From contig CM051024.1 of NCBI GenBank assembly GCA_027627225.1, positions 45,493,847 to 45,557,846 on the forward strand: a stretch of DNA of 64,000 bases, written 5' to 3'. The notes below the pieces were generated by a model. It made no database searches. It was not told the origin of the DNA and saw nothing but the letters and a program-made list of their open reading frames with translations. A program made the position numbers and the translations under genes. The stretch comes from Congeria kusceri (lineage: Eukaryota; Mollusca; Bivalvia; Myida; Dreissenidae). This document shows positions 33,705 to 45,394 of this stretch, one piece after another. Numbering within the stretch: the stretch's first letter is position 1; every line of letters starts with the position of its first letter.

Positions 33705-33785
33705 AGTGCCTGGTCTGGGATTCCAACCCAAAGCATTACGCTTAAAACTGGGCGTGCTTACCACTGCACCACAGTATTAACTGTA
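33705..33785 (-). mobile_element. tRNA-like SINE head (block A), minus strand
   Basis: On the minus strand: GTGGTGCAGTGGTAAGCACG (A box) then GGGTTGGAATCCC (degenerate B box). It folds only partly as a tRNA. The partner in block B is at 45095-45175. Confidence 0.55.
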
Positions 33786-34013
33786 ACGGAGTAAAGATTT
33801 AATCAATACATATTCGCGTCTAAGTAAAGGCAATATTCATGAGTGTCGGGTCAATAAATTCGCACAATATAGTCGGTTTAAATTTTGTTGATAATGAGGG
33901 GATCAACCATTTACTGAAAATAGAGGAAATCTTGATTTTCATTTTATTAACACGCTGCAATCGTCTGTATTAATAAATCGTGTATGATATACTCGACGAC
34001 GAGTGGGGTTATT

Positions 34014-34460
34014 TACCCTCGGGACTTTGGTTAAAAAATATTGACCGAGCACACTGCTTAACATTTAAACTCTGCGTTGGCTAAAACTATAATACATCCC
34101 TTCTTTTAAAGGGTGTGACACATAATATCTTTGCAGTGCGGGTGCGGTGCTTTATATGAAAATCTATTCACAAAAAATATACCAGAATTTCATAAAAATA
34201 CTGTTTTTAAATAAATCTTTGTAAATAGTTAAGCGAAACGGTACTATATGCTGTAGAAATGTATTTTCTCAATATATGCAACACGTGTATTAACGTTTAA
34301 AATCAATCAATTGGAGTTGTTTACACTCGGGACTTCGGTTATAAACCATTGCCCGAGCACCTTGCTTAACACAAATACTTTGCTTATATTTGGCAATACA
34401 TATATAAAACTTTGCAGTTTGGGTGCGGTGCTAAAAATAAAAATCTATGCTTAAAAATAG
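34014..34460. repeat. Two diverged tandem units of about 300 bp (block A)
   Basis: GTTATTTACCCTCGGGACTTTGGTT..GAGCACACTGCTTAACA and GGGTGCGGTGCTTTATATGAAAATCTAT recur as GTTGTTTACACTCGGGACTTCGGTT..GAGCACCTTGCTTAACA and GGGTGCGGTGCTAAAAATAAAAATCTAT. Present again in block B at 45395-45850. The 97-codon frame that follows (34447-34740) is rejected as a gene. Confidence 0.75.
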
Positions 34461-34739
34461 GAATACTTGTAAATCTAGTACAATAGCTAACATGACACTT
34501 GAAAGCACACTGTTTTTGTATAAAGAGACAACTACCAGGGTATATTTAATGGGGAGCAATTCTGCAATATGCTTGTATTTGTCAACAGGAGTTACCTCCA
34601 TTATACTAATAAATAGTTCAAGTGTAAAACCGGATGTGAATGTAAAAATGACTAGTCTTTTTGTAAATATGTTGGATATTTGGGCAATAGCACTAAATAT
34701 GTATAGCGTACTTTGTAACAGGGGAAAAAATAAAGGATA

Positions 34740-36921
34740 AACACTGAGTTTGATCTAAACTAACGTGAGAAAGGGGAAATTGGGAGAAATAGCCCAATTT
34801 GAAAAAAGAATAAATTGGAGGGAACACATAATTTTATGTGAATCACCATTTTTCTAGACCCATTATGCAGCAAATGCTGCAACGGGATTGTTCGAGTCTT
34901 TTGTACTTAGAGATATGGGAGAGTTCGGGTAATAATCACCATCAACTATATGTCGTATTAAATAAAATAAAAACAATGCGCGAATACACATGGGATAGTA
35001 TTTACAATAACGACAACAAGCATTGTTAATTATTTCCAGATCTCGAAGTGGTTCAACATTGTTTAACAATGTCTGTGTTATTTGCATGTCTTTACATACT
35101 AAAATAGAAAAAATAGGTTAAGAAATGCTTTCTAACCTGTAATCATTATAAAGGTCAAGTAATATTACTTGGATATACTGTATAAAATGAACTATTTAAT
35201 TAATAGGAAGTTAAGTAATATAAGACTACTAATATACCTTGTATCTGCAAGTGTATGTTGTTGGTATGTAGTTTTTTGTTTTTTTATTTAACGTGTTATA
35301 TTCATTCTAAGGATGGATGTTACAAATGCATGACATGCTTTTAACTAATGCTGAGCACTTGTGGACAGGGAATATAACTAATTGCTCCAACCTGAGACCC
35401 TGTCCATTGAGATTTATACAAGATTGTTGGGCTATTTCATAGAATGTAACCTTCCCCAGGGTGACAATTTAAGATCAAGGACAGACATAAAAGTATAAGA
35501 ATCCAATTTACAGTAAAATTATGATAAACCTTGTATTACATCCTTCCGTTACTATCAAACGGCTTACTTTTTAGGGCCTTTAAATATAACATAGATAAAA
35601 CAAGATATAATTTATAAAAAAGAACTAACTGGGATGTACAATTATATACAGGTAGAAGGGGAATCACCCTGGGGGCCCATGTAAGGCAGACTTTGTCTCG
35701 TTCGTGATTTTTAAGAGATGGGGGAGCACCGGTGGGGAAGGGAATTTTGGCCGGCAGTGCTAGAAAGTATTTTGAGATATTGGGACCGGGGAGGGCGGGG
35801 CTCACAGGTTTACATGATTTACATAGATAGGGACACTTAAAGAGGTAGTGTAATATATTAAAAGCTAAAATGTGAATAATCCCTGCTATGAAAGAGTTGT
35901 TCATTAAAAGTATGCCGAAAATACTGCATTTAAGAATAACTGCAGAGGATCTCATTATGTAGTATCACACAGAATTTATGGAAAGATTGATCATTATTAA
36001 CACTATGATCAAAATACTTGGCAAACAATTAAGAAACTTACTACCCATGTGAGTTACAACAATATATAGTACACATTAAAAGATTGATAACTGGGTCCTC
36101 CCCAGTTAATATAAAATCTGCAATAAAATGGGGTTTATTAATACTTGACAATAGTAAATGGGGCAAACTGCTTTACTAAACAATGGCTTAAAATAAGGGA
36201 TCCATGGTCAATCAGATTGGCCATGGTTGAGGGAGGGCTCGGTTAGAAACAGAGACATATATAATGACATTATATTTCAATTAAGACATGTGTTACTATC
36301 TTCCTGTGCGCCCGGCCCAGCACGGCTCATGTAGGACCAAAGGGGGAGAAAGAAAATGGAATAGGGTGATTCATGCAGCTGTTAGAACATTGTTTATTAT
36401 TCCACTGAAAACATTAATTTACAAATTAAGTTAAATGGCATAAATTCGTCAATTTGCCTGAGGTCCAGGAGGAATAAATTTAAATTATCCATAAGAGGAG
36501 CACAATATATAAGCACAAAATATTAAGAAGTCAGAAATAGAACCTCTTTAACCAAGTAACACAGGCAAATATATCTAAATTGTAACTAAGAGTATGGAAA
36601 ACTGTTGACCATTGCCCAGTATTGCACAATATAAACACTGGCTGGGTTTAACCCTCTAGATGCTCTACTGAGCATTTTTATTACTGTCCCAGTGTACTGG
36701 ATACTAGAAAGAGAATTGGTGTGTAACACTCTGGAAAACAGTAGGTAAATGTTATCATTGCTAAAAAGGAATAATTTAAGCATTGTACAGTTAGAAGCTA
36801 TTCAGTGATATGAATAAATTATTAAATCAACTTATTCTCCCCAGATATGGGAAAGTGTCTATTGAATTTAAGTTTTATTATAGAAGATGTTCGTATTAAG
36901 CTGCAGGGCCCCTATTTGAAT
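34740..36921 (-). mobile_element. Long 3' UTR of the first minus-strand RNase H LINE
   Basis: Non-coding sequence beyond the stop of the RNase H/zinc-finger end of the LINE at 36.9-37.7 kb. It aligns in order with 38000-39880: CAGCA(A/T)ATGCTG(C/T)AA(C/T)GGGATTG, then GACAGGGAATATA..GAGACCCTGTC, then GTTGGGCTATTT, then AA(A/C)CTG(C/T)AATAA..GGGGTTTATTAA. So two insertions carry the same unusually long, about 2-kb 3' UTR. The 139-codon minus frame at 35955-35536 is Pro-rich, not conserved in the second copy, and not a gene. Confidence 0.65.
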
Positions 36922-37690
36922 TTATATTTTATCCGTGATGTGGCAGTCGACAAGATAAGTTGCCAGAGATTTGTACACTGGCAATTTATTTTTGCCAGTA
37001 GGATTTAGAATATTATTAAGGATAAAATCAATGTTTAATTTGGAAAGAGTGGATTTCAGATGTTCTCTCTGTGTAGAGAAATGGGGGCACTGTGTCAGCA
37101 GATGGTCGGCTGTGAAGGGGATCCCACATTGAGGACAAAGAGGGTCCAGCTTTAGAATATACTTCCCCGCTCTAGCAGGCAAAAGACGGGTCCCCATCCT
37201 CAGTCGGCTAATGCATTTGTCTTTAATGATATTGGAAGAATATTGATGCGGCCGACTGAGGGTAGGCCGACCGATTTGGGAAAGGGGCTTTATATGAAGT
37301 GTTAGCGGGTGGTATTTTGTTCCACTCACGCGTAACATAGGCCTTGGCCCGGGAATATATTTCTGTCGGGGCTAGTGGGACCCCAATATTGACCGACTCC
37401 CTTTTGAGGCCCCCCTTAGCCTCCCTGTCCGCCTGATCATTCCCGGGCATGTCGACATGTGCTGGGCACCAAACTAAAGTTACCTGTAAAGATTTGTCTA
37501 GGCACTTTTGATTCAGTTCCAAACTTTCATTTAAAATATCAGGCCTAGACCTGCTATTTCTATTTTTGATGGACTCAAGTGATGATAGATAGTCCGAGAA
37601 TATAGCAGTCTTAACTTTTAAAAACTGAATAGACAGCCTTTAAGAAGAATGCGATAGCTTGTGAACCTAATTTGTATACTGTGTTTGACG
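36922..37690 (-). pseudogene. 5'-truncated LINE: RNase H and C-terminal zinc motif
   Basis: The frame order on the minus strand from about 37690 is: the RNase H region with IKNRNSRSRPDIL, then TLVWCPAHVDMPGNDQADRE (the H-x3-GN-x-AD end of RNase H), then after a frame change, RMGTRLLPARAGKYILKLDP and the zinc motif CPQCG-x7-HLLTQCPHF, ending CHITDKI before a TAA at 36922. This arrangement of RNase H followed by a Cys-rich end fits I/Nimb-type LINEs (family knowledge; clade not tested). Reverse transcriptase is absent, so this is a 5'-truncated insertion of the same family as 39.9-48.2 kb. Confidence 0.75.
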
Positions 37691-37999
37691 CTCAAAACGG
37701 ATAGTAACTGAACAAATCAAAATTATCGTAGCTAATCCGTCGTACCAATCAGCGTGAGGCTTATGTAATCACGTTAGGGTTGGACTAGTATGCACTATTA
37801 TGAACAACTGCAAGGAAATAATGAAAATAATAGATCTGCTAGATGAAAATCTGCAGATTTTACTATGAAAATATTTATAAAATTTGGGAGAACTAATTTC
37901 TCTATGATTGTGACATAATTATTTATGCTTTAATGAAGTATCAAGAAACTTTGTTGAGTAAATTGTGTTTATTAATTGTTTTCTTTGCAGTTTAATACT
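37691..37999. other. Spacer between two LINE copies, no gene
   Basis: Contains CCAATCAGCGTGAGGC (about 37745) and a palindromic AAAATCTGCAGATTTT (about 37846). It may be a remnant of host sequence. Confidence 0.4.
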
Positions 38000-39880
38000 T
38001 AGATAGAAAAGAAGAGAGAAGATATCTCAACATAATAAGATTTAATGATGGAAACATAAAATTTTACATGTGACATCATTTTTCTAGATCCATTTTCCAG
38101 CATATGCTGTAATGGGATTGTTGAGTCTTATTAACTTAAAGATCTGGAAGAAATATATGATTTAATAACCATATACTTATATAGAAGTTTGGAAACAATG
38201 CAGGTACAATAGTACCGGTTGTTTATTTGAAAGAAAACAATGAACAGATTAATGTTTTACCAGATCTCTAAGTGGTTCAACATAGTTTTACAGAATAGAT
38301 ATGATATTTGCATGTCTTTGCTACAATTTAATGCTGCCGGTATATGAAAAGGCAGAAAATGTATAACTAAGTTACTTAGAAATGCTGTCATAATAATAAT
38401 ACTCTAAATAAAATGAGTATTTCAATGTAATGTAATAAGTGGTTGGTATTTAGGGTTCTCTAACCCTTTTTAACTGAATGTGGAGTAAGAATACTCTTTA
38501 TAATAAGTAAAATGAATCAAGAGTCACCAAGTAGTGAAGATTTAATATAATATAAATGAGAAAGGACTTGCCTAGGCAGGTATGTTATGAGTGTAAGTAA
38601 TATTAATTTATTAGCATTTATGCGACATGTGGTTTACTTATGTTGAACGCTTGCAGACAGGGAATATAGCGAGGTGCTCCAGCTTAAGACCCTGTCTGTT
38701 TTGTACCGTAAGAAAGTTGGGCTATTTTAAAATGATTAAAACATTTGTAATAACTACATGTATTTATATAAATAAAATGCAGCAATATGGGCTGCTAGTT
38801 ACAAAACAGTCACCTAGATAGGGCCACTTTAAAACAATATGTTAAGAAATTGACCTACAATGCAGTTAAGAATTAAAGAAACAAGAAGATTATTTATAAT
38901 ATTTACAGGTTAAAAATACTTTACATGGGTGAATATGATACTGTGTACCTTTAAGGTAATACACAGTAATGAATTAGGTAAAAGACAAGTAGCCACCCAG
39001 GGTGGATTAAAATGGTATATTACAAGTGTAGTATTGGGAGGCCAGCGGGAGGCTGGGGTCTGGGTTGGGTTGGAAAGAAGGGGTGATAATTGAATGGGAA
39101 AGGATGTAGTTATTGGAGTTGTCTCCCATGGACCAGAGGGAGTGCACGGCAAGACTAGATTATTTAAAAGTAAGCAAAAAAGAACAGAAAAGACATAAAT
39201 CTTAAAAAGATGAATAATACAAGTAGGAAATGATACCAACTAGGTACAAATGAATTATAATACAGGATTTTAATAATCCCTGATAAAAAACTTGCAAGGG
39301 GTCATACCCAGATAATAAAATTGGATATAATTATATAAGTAAAATACAGTAGAAGGCACTGTACCTATCACAGTATGCCAAATATAATACCATTAAAAAG
39401 CTCCCATATCAATGAAGTGGTATTGATCTTGATAAGACCGAATGCAAATAATTGCAAGCTTCACAGGTCCTTGCACCATGCACTCCAGTCCGACGTGGTT
39501 CTTTGAGAATGAGAGGGGAAGGAGGGTGTCAGAGGGGAAGGGATGGGTGCAATGCAGTCAACTGTACCCAGGAAAACGGACTGCCCCGCCCTTTCTGATT
39601 ATTAAAACCTGTAATAAGAAGGGGTTTATTAAGAAACTGAGAAATGTAAATGGTGTACTAATGTAATACTCTCGTCTGGAGAATGTTTTTAGAATAAGGA
39701 ATACAAGGTCAATACCACTGACTTGGTTTAGAAAGGGCATGGAGTTCCATTGTTTCCCAATAAAAGCTAAAACAAAAGTTTAGCATTGAAAACTCATAGA
39801 GAGACAATGCAATAAGAAGTATATACAGACCTGCAATGTATCACACAATAAATAAAAAAACAATCACACAAACTGTATAG
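38000..39880 (-). mobile_element. Long 3' UTR of the second minus-strand RNase H LINE
   Basis: Collinear but diverged from 34740-36921 (shared blocks listed there). Minus-strand frames of 109 codons (39239-38910) and plus frames near 39442 are not conserved between copies and are not genes. Confidence 0.65.
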
Positions 39881-40395
39881 AAATTGGTTGGGTGTTGACT
39901 GCTCCTCCCCCCTCCCCAAAGACCTAGATCTTGTCAGTTATCTGACAATCTAGAAGGAATTTTGTCAGGGCAGAAAAGACCGGGACCCTAGCCGCTCCCT
40001 TGGGGTCTAACACGTTGGTAAGGTTTAAAACTTGTCCATGGGAGTGCAATGCGGCCCTGAGCTGGTCCCTCTGCCCCGTAAATGTGTTGCACTGTTGCAG
40101 CAGGTGGGCAGCTGTGAAGGGATCCCGGAATCGCGGACATGCAGGGTCTAGCCCAAGGACATACTTTCCCGCGCCACCAGGTAGAAGAGTGGTTCCCATC
40201 CTCAGAAATTGGTTGGGTGTTGACTGCTCCTCCTCCCCCCCCCCCCCCAAAGACCTAGATCTTGTCAGTTATCTGACAGTCTAGAAGGAATTTTGTCAGG
40301 GGAGATAAGACCCGGCCCCTAGCCGCTCTCTTGGGGTCTAGCCCAAGGACATACATTCCCGCTCCACCAGGTAGAAGAGTGGTTCCCATCCTCAG
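39881..40395. repeat. Local tandem duplication in the LINE 3' coding end
   Basis: 39881-40205 (325 bp) starts AAATTGGTTGGGTGTTGACT and ends GTTCCCATCCTCAG. It is repeated at 40206-40395 (190 bp). The second copy has an internal deletion between two GGGTCTA heptamers (40003 and 40144 in copy 1) and a longer C-run. A 7-bp microhomology deletion is the simplest explanation. The duplication inserts a second zinc-motif C-terminus in the LINE. Confidence 0.88.
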
Positions 40396-42032
40396 GCGCG
40401 TGATGGCTCTGTCAAGCACAATGCTTGCTGATTATTTGTCAGGCGGCCTGAGGGTTTTCGCGGGTCTGAGAAAAGTATGTCGGTAGGCAGACACATTGGT
40501 GGTCTTGAGATTCCACTCACCAAGGACAAATTTCCTTGCCAGTGAATAAATCTTGGTCGGCGCCAGGAATTCCCCAGCATCAAAAGTGCCCCTCCTGAGA
40601 CCCTCCTTTGACCCCCTGTCCGCCTGTTCATTCCCACTGAACTCAACGTGTGCTTGACACCATACTAAAGTGACCTTTAAAGATTTATCTAGGCACTGTT
40701 GATGAAGTTCCAAAATATTAGATAAAATATCAGGCCTAGATCTGCTATTTCTGTTTTTGATAGACACAAGGGATGACAATGAGTCTGATAAAATAGCAGA
40801 TGTAATGCATTAGAAGGAATAACAAATGAATTGGCTACCAATCCACAGTTAGGGCATTTGGAGCCATCTGTATAGATTTTTAGGTGCTCAGCATACCTGT
40901 TATCAATATGAATAAGAGTTTCTGAATTAACGAGCTGCGGTAAGTCAGATTTCGTGAGGATTTTTGATAGAGTTATGTCCACATCAACAGGTCCCAGGGT
41001 CCAGGGGGTCGTTTTGGATGGTTTCAGGTCTGCTACAGGGGTCTTGTCGAGACTGGCACCCTCCAACAGGGTCTTAATACTTGCCCCGAAGGGGAGCGTA
41101 ATGTGTTTTCGTTTACGGATTTTACCGTTTTTGAAGGTGCCGGTCCGACAAGCTGGTTTACGGGGTTTGAACCACGCCGGGACATGGCTCTGGCCCAGAA
41201 ATTAATGGACAGCTGTTTTCGGCACAGACTCAGAGGCAGCAAGTCCGCCTCCTCCTCAAGCATGTCACTATGGGTACATTTCAGCGCCCTTAGAGCTACC
41301 CTAAGTGCCTTGTTCTGAATGGCCTCTACCATTTTAATGGACTTTGGCATTGCACATGCATAGATTTGGGCTCCATTATCTATCTTTGGACGTATAAGGG
41401 ACTTGTAGAGAAGTAAGAGGCTATTTTCATCAGAACCGAAACCTGTGCCTCTTAACATTCTCATTAAATTTAAGTCCCTTTTTGCACCATTCAGCCAAAT
41501 ATTTGAAGTGGTGACTAAAGTTTAACTGTTTATCAAGGTACATACCTAGAAATTTCACCACTTTTTCAAAAAAAAAAATTGTGCCGCCTAAATATAAGTC
41601 CAAAGAGTGCTTAATTTGGTCGCCAAATAACATACCTACGGTTTTGGTTCGTGAAATTTTAAATCCCCATTCTATTGACTATTTCCATATGGAGTCTAGA
41701 CCTGCTTGAGCCTTGTTTTGCAGGCGTGACATGTTAGACCCCTTTAACAAAGTGCCGGAATCATCGGCAAACTGGGAGATAACCATTTCTGAGTCTTTGA
41801 CGGTTTCAGGAAGATCATTGACGATGAGGGAGAACAGAGTTGGGGATATTACGGACCCATTTGGGGTACCGCGGTCAGTAATGGCTTCCTCTGATAACTC
41901 CCCATCGACCTTGACCTGAATTTTCCTGCCCTCTAGGAAAGCTCTGAGGGAATGGAAGCAGTATCCAGTGATTCCATCATCAGCTAGCTTTTTTAAGATG
42001 CCAAAAGTCCAGGTTAAATGGAAGGCCGCCTG
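39924..42032 (-). pseudogene. RNase H LINE ORF2, 3' half (RT end, RNase H, zinc end)
   Basis: Minus strand, reading down from 42032: the end of RT motif A region (LTWTFGILKKLAD), GTPNGSVISPTLFS, RT motif C SQFADDSG (about 41784-41757), FLGMYLDKQLNFSHHF, the LLLLYKSLIRPKIDNGAQIY thumb region, then RNase H starting LKIYTDGSK (about 40880) and LVWCQAHVEFSGNEQADR, and finally RMGTTLLPGGAGKYVL..CPRF-x7-HLLQQC. Several frameshifts (about 41465, 41060, 40800) and stops make it a pseudogene. Motif A itself lies beyond the 4.9-kb insertion at 47.03-46.93 kb. It is the larger, less truncated relative of the 36.9-kb copy. Confidence 0.8.
41937..42032 (-). repeat. 96-bp target duplication, left copy
   Basis: GAAAGCTCTGAGGG to GGCCGCCTG matches 46934-47029 over 96 bp with three substitutions and no indel. 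The two copies exactly border the 4.9-kb block B. The LINE reads through if one copy and block B are removed. The ~3% difference equals that between blocks A and B, so the duplication and the insertion have the same age. Confidence 0.85.
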
Positions 42033-42514
42033 CAGTGTTTGTATTGATTAAAACCAAGTCTCTAGGGGCCACCCTAACAAAAGGTTCCACGGTCATACGT
42101 CAAATACGGAAGACCGATCAAAGAACCCAAAGGCCAAATAAAGAGGTGATTGAAAATCGCAAAACTACTAGGTACGCGACACGCTAGAGACGGTATAAAT
42201 TACATGGCATGATAGTAAGTGTCTCACTGACAAGGTACCAGTCGTGAGAAGTTCTACACAATTAAGAGACCACAGTTATGTATAAATAGAGAATACTAGG
42301 TTAGCGTTGAATAAACATAAGTTTATTTAGGGAGGCTTAGAAAACCTGGACCAACCACGAGCCTTGTATTTGTGTATATATGTATAGTTTTGCCTTCGTT
42401 TGCTGCGTTTCATGCATTTTTTTCCAGCTGAATGCCTGATTTTAGTACAATTACAAACTAAATGTGAACTGAATAGAATCTGTTAATTTTCTAAATTACG
42501 AAAATGTGTATGAT

Positions 42515-42868
42515 TCAAAGTAGGCAGTTCGGATGATCATCATGACCAATGCATCGGCCAGTGCGGACACAAAATTTGCGGGCATTATTAACTGTTACAT
42601 GTTCTAAAACTAAATGATAAGGATTGTAACACAAAGTTTTATGACATAAATGAGATAATTGTTGAGACTCGTGCAAAATGACACTGAAAAACAACACGGT
42701 GAACATAATGGGTCTCGGATGGTGACACTGGTGGACATTTTGCTTTAACAGTCCCATATCTACCCCCCTCATGTCCACTAGAGCAACCATCCCATCAAAT
42801 ACAGCCTTTAATGGGGTCAAGATGGCATCTGGCAGTAATTCTCTCCATTGCAGTGCGTTTGTAAGCAT
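42515..42868 (-). CDS. I-PpoI-like His-Me finger (zinc-binding) homing endonuclease-like protein, 117 aa
   Basis: Open from an ATG at 42868 to a TAG at 42515. The C-terminal half carries H73-x-C75-x4-C80-x4-H85, then N94 and C100, with SHLCH and NPYHL in between, followed by C106, H109 and C115. In the fungal/protist nuclease I-PpoI the catalytic His98, zinc ligands Cys100, Cys105 and His110, metal-binding Asn119 and Cys125 have identical spacing (established structure; PF05551-type). Residues 1-65 (including ELLPDAILTPLKAVFDG) are not recognisable, so the N-terminal half of an active enzyme may be missing or different. There is no promoter evidence. The homologous copy in block A is broken. 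It may be a domesticated or transposon-carried DNA nuclease, or a recent pseudogene. Confidence 0.6.
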   Translation of the reverse strand: MLTNALQWRELLPDAILTPLKAVFDGMVALVDMRGVDMGLLKQNVHQCHHPRPIMFTVLFFSVILHESQQLSHLCHKTLCYNPYHLVLEHVTVNNARKFCVRTGRCIGHDDHPNCLL

Positions 42869-42908
42869 CCATTTTAAAAAAAGCAGACGACAAATCTTAC
42901 CGGAAGTT

Positions 42909-43255
42909 CTTAAAGTTTACGCATGCGCAAATAAATGCATTCATTGTTACATATAAAATACACAATGTTTGATCTCAATTTTCACCATGACCAAGTTACT
43001 TTTCAATGTATCACCATACATCGTTGGAAATATAAGGCCATAACCTTTTGAAAAAACAGCATGCCAAAAAATTCTATGGAGGCTGCCATTTTGTGCATGA
43101 ATACATGCGCCAAAAGTTATAAAGCTGGGGACCACAAAGAACAATATTTTTTACATATATACCTTTAAAATTGATACCAAAACATATCAATTAAACTGTA
43201 TTTTAAAAAGCATATGCATTATACACTGAACTATATGTGTTTATTATCTAACTGA
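42909..43255 (+). repeat. 480-bp dispersed repeat, copy 4 (block B)
   Basis: Begins TTAAAGTTTACGCATGCGCAAATAAATGC. An internal piece between ATTCTATG and GAGGCTGCC is deleted relative to copy 3. It ends TTATTATCTAACTGA at the SINE tail, exactly as in block A. Confidence 0.8.
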
Positions 43256-43261
43256 GCTCTC

Positions 43262-43390
43262 CACCCGTCGCATGTGAATTTGGTTGGTGGTTACCGCACT
43301 GGACAGGTGGAGTTTCCTCAGGGTACTCCAGATTACATCCACAGCATAAGGCCACACCAACATTTTGAATAATTCAGTAAAAACAATCAG
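43262..43390 (+). mobile_element. SINE tail fragment (block B)
   Basis: Partner of 31530-31650 with minor changes (GGAGTTTCCTCAGGGTACTCCAG). Confidence 0.65.
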
Positions 43391-43501
43391 TTTTATTTTA
43401 TTGCGGAATACAACTATAACTATTTGCATATCACAAAAAGGGTCGTTTTAAACTTGCACAATACAACAATGTATAACTAAATGGAAAAGAATGATCGGTT
43501 C

Positions 43502-44814
43502 TCAAAACCGGCCCCAGTCAAAACCAGCCTCAGTCTAAACCAGTCCCAAAAAGGCAAAACCGGCCCCACATGTGATTGCATAAAGACAAAACCGGCCCCA
43601 AATTACAAAAAAAACGGGGATACATTTCTTGTTTTATTTTTATGAGTTTTTATTATTCTCTTAAATATTTCGTGCATAAATAGTCAATAACACAATGATA
43701 GACACACACAATAAATACCACCACCAGCAGTATTTACACACGTCTGAAATGGAATACTATTAAATTAAACAGCAACATATGCATATAAATGAAACAGAAA
43801 TATGGACATGTGCAAGATGTCGTCATCATCTCATGCAAGTCGTCGGCAGCATCATCGTAATCAGTCGTCGTCGTCGTTGTCAGTCTCGGTCTGTAGACCG
43901 TGGAGACCGTCTTCAGCAGGGCAGTAGCTGACAGAACGCCATCTCTGTACTGGTCCCATGCTGAGAAGACCTGAGACTGCATTGACCGGTATATCCGGCG
44001 CTGCGTCTTAAGTTATTCAACTTGAATTGCAGACGCGGTGTTGCCATCTGTCACATAAGTCGCACGAGATGCTTGCTGTCGGCTAGTAACCTTCCTGTTA
44101 CACACGATGCACTGAGACATTATCACAGTTCAAGTAGCACACAGAAACAAATCTAATCTTATTATCCTCCCTATCATATTGTTTTTGACAACGTATATTC
44201 ACTCAACATTAAACACTATAATATGCTTTTTTCAACAATTTAGTACACATTCAATAGTTTATTAATAATTAAGGACAACTTTATTTTCAGTAAACGTACT
44301 GTACCCCTAGTTATACTTACCATTTTTAAATTGATCAACAGTTTGCAAATTTGAAATGCCGATAATCTTTGATATACGCTGGTACACCATTATGCCACCA
44401 TTTATATGCAACAAATTATGCCACCTTTTATAAATAATTAATACAAAAATGAAACAAACAAAGAAAAAAAACAGAAACAAAAAACCAACAACTTCAAGCG
44501 TTTTATTTCAACATCATTATACACACATTAATATCTGTTATATATTAACACAACCTTTTTGAAGTTGATCTATAATGATTAGTTGCTATTTCATACGATA
44601 ATTAGGCCATGTATTCATGCACAACCAATACAAAATATAGATACTAAACGCAATAATTGTCTTTATTATATACAAATACTTAAGATAATATCCATTTAAA
44701 ATAATATATTAAAAGTTGGGGCCGGTTTTGCATCACATGGGCCGGTTTTGTCTATGGGGCCGCTTTTGCCTTTTGGGGGCCGTTGTAGACTGGGGCCGGT
44801 TTTGCATGCTCCCC
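43502..44814. mobile_element. Long-TIR element, block B copy
   Basis: Partner of 31997-33397. The left TIR begins abruptly at CAAAACCGGCCCC because a 243-bp deletion removed the left flank and outermost bases. The right TIR and the 9-bp right duplicate CTTTGAATC are intact. It confirms that copy A's CTTTCAATC is a later mutation. Confidence 0.72.
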
Positions 44815-45089
44815 TTTGAATCACAATGAATGTGGTTCGAGTCCTGCCAAAATCTTTCTTTTTTTATCATTTTCTTTTACTTTAACATCACTAATTATCA
44901 TGACATTATTTATTTGTTTAATCTTTTTTGTTTTCTTTTTCATTTGTTTTATTTTTTATTATTTAATACGTTTTATTGCCATAAAAAGCGAACATATGTA
45001 AACTCTTATGTGTCAGAATCGAGGTGGATGATGAGATTCCGTGTCGTGACGTCAAGAAAGTGATCAATTAAATAAATTAAACAAACTAC

Positions 45090-45175
45090 ATGAAAAGTGC
45101 CTGGTCTGGGATTCCAACCCAAAGCATTACGCTTAAAACTGGGCGTGCTTACCACTGCACCACAGTATTAACTGT
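45090..45175 (-). mobile_element. tRNA-like SINE head (block B), minus strand
   Basis: Near-identical partner of 33705-33785. Confidence 0.55.
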
Positions 45176-45394
45176 AACGGAGTAAAGATTTAATCAATAC
45201 ATATTCGCGTCTAAGTAAAGGCAATATTCATGAGTGTCGGGTCAATAAATTCGCACAATATAGTCGGTTTAAATTTTGTTGATAATGAGGTGATCAACCA
45301 TTTACTGAAAACAGAGAAATCTTGATTTTCATTTTATTAACACGCTGCAATCGTCTGTATTAATAAATCGTGTATGATATACTCGACGACGTGT

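Larger units (their letters stand above)
30247..35548 (+). repeat. Segmental duplication, block A (5.3 kb; partner 42033-46931)
   Basis: From CAGTGTTTGTATTGATTAAAAC (30247) to ACATCCTTCCG (35548) the sequence is collinear with block B, with about 3-4% substitutions in stretches compared by eye and about 400 bp of net deletions in B. At both ends block A continues into its own natural context: the MULE relic on the left, the LINE 3' UTR on the right. Block B is cut at both points, so A represents the source arrangement. Confidence 0.92.

Noticed and set aside
34447..34740. 97-codon ORF, also open in block B (45836-46129)
   Set aside because: The two copies differ at about eight residues and about four silent sites, so changes are not biased towards silence. 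The frame is open in both only because they are recent duplicates. No start context or family.
35536..35955. 139-codon minus ORF
   Set aside because: Lies in the LINE 3' UTR and is not conserved in the homologous UTR at 38.9-39.2 kb.
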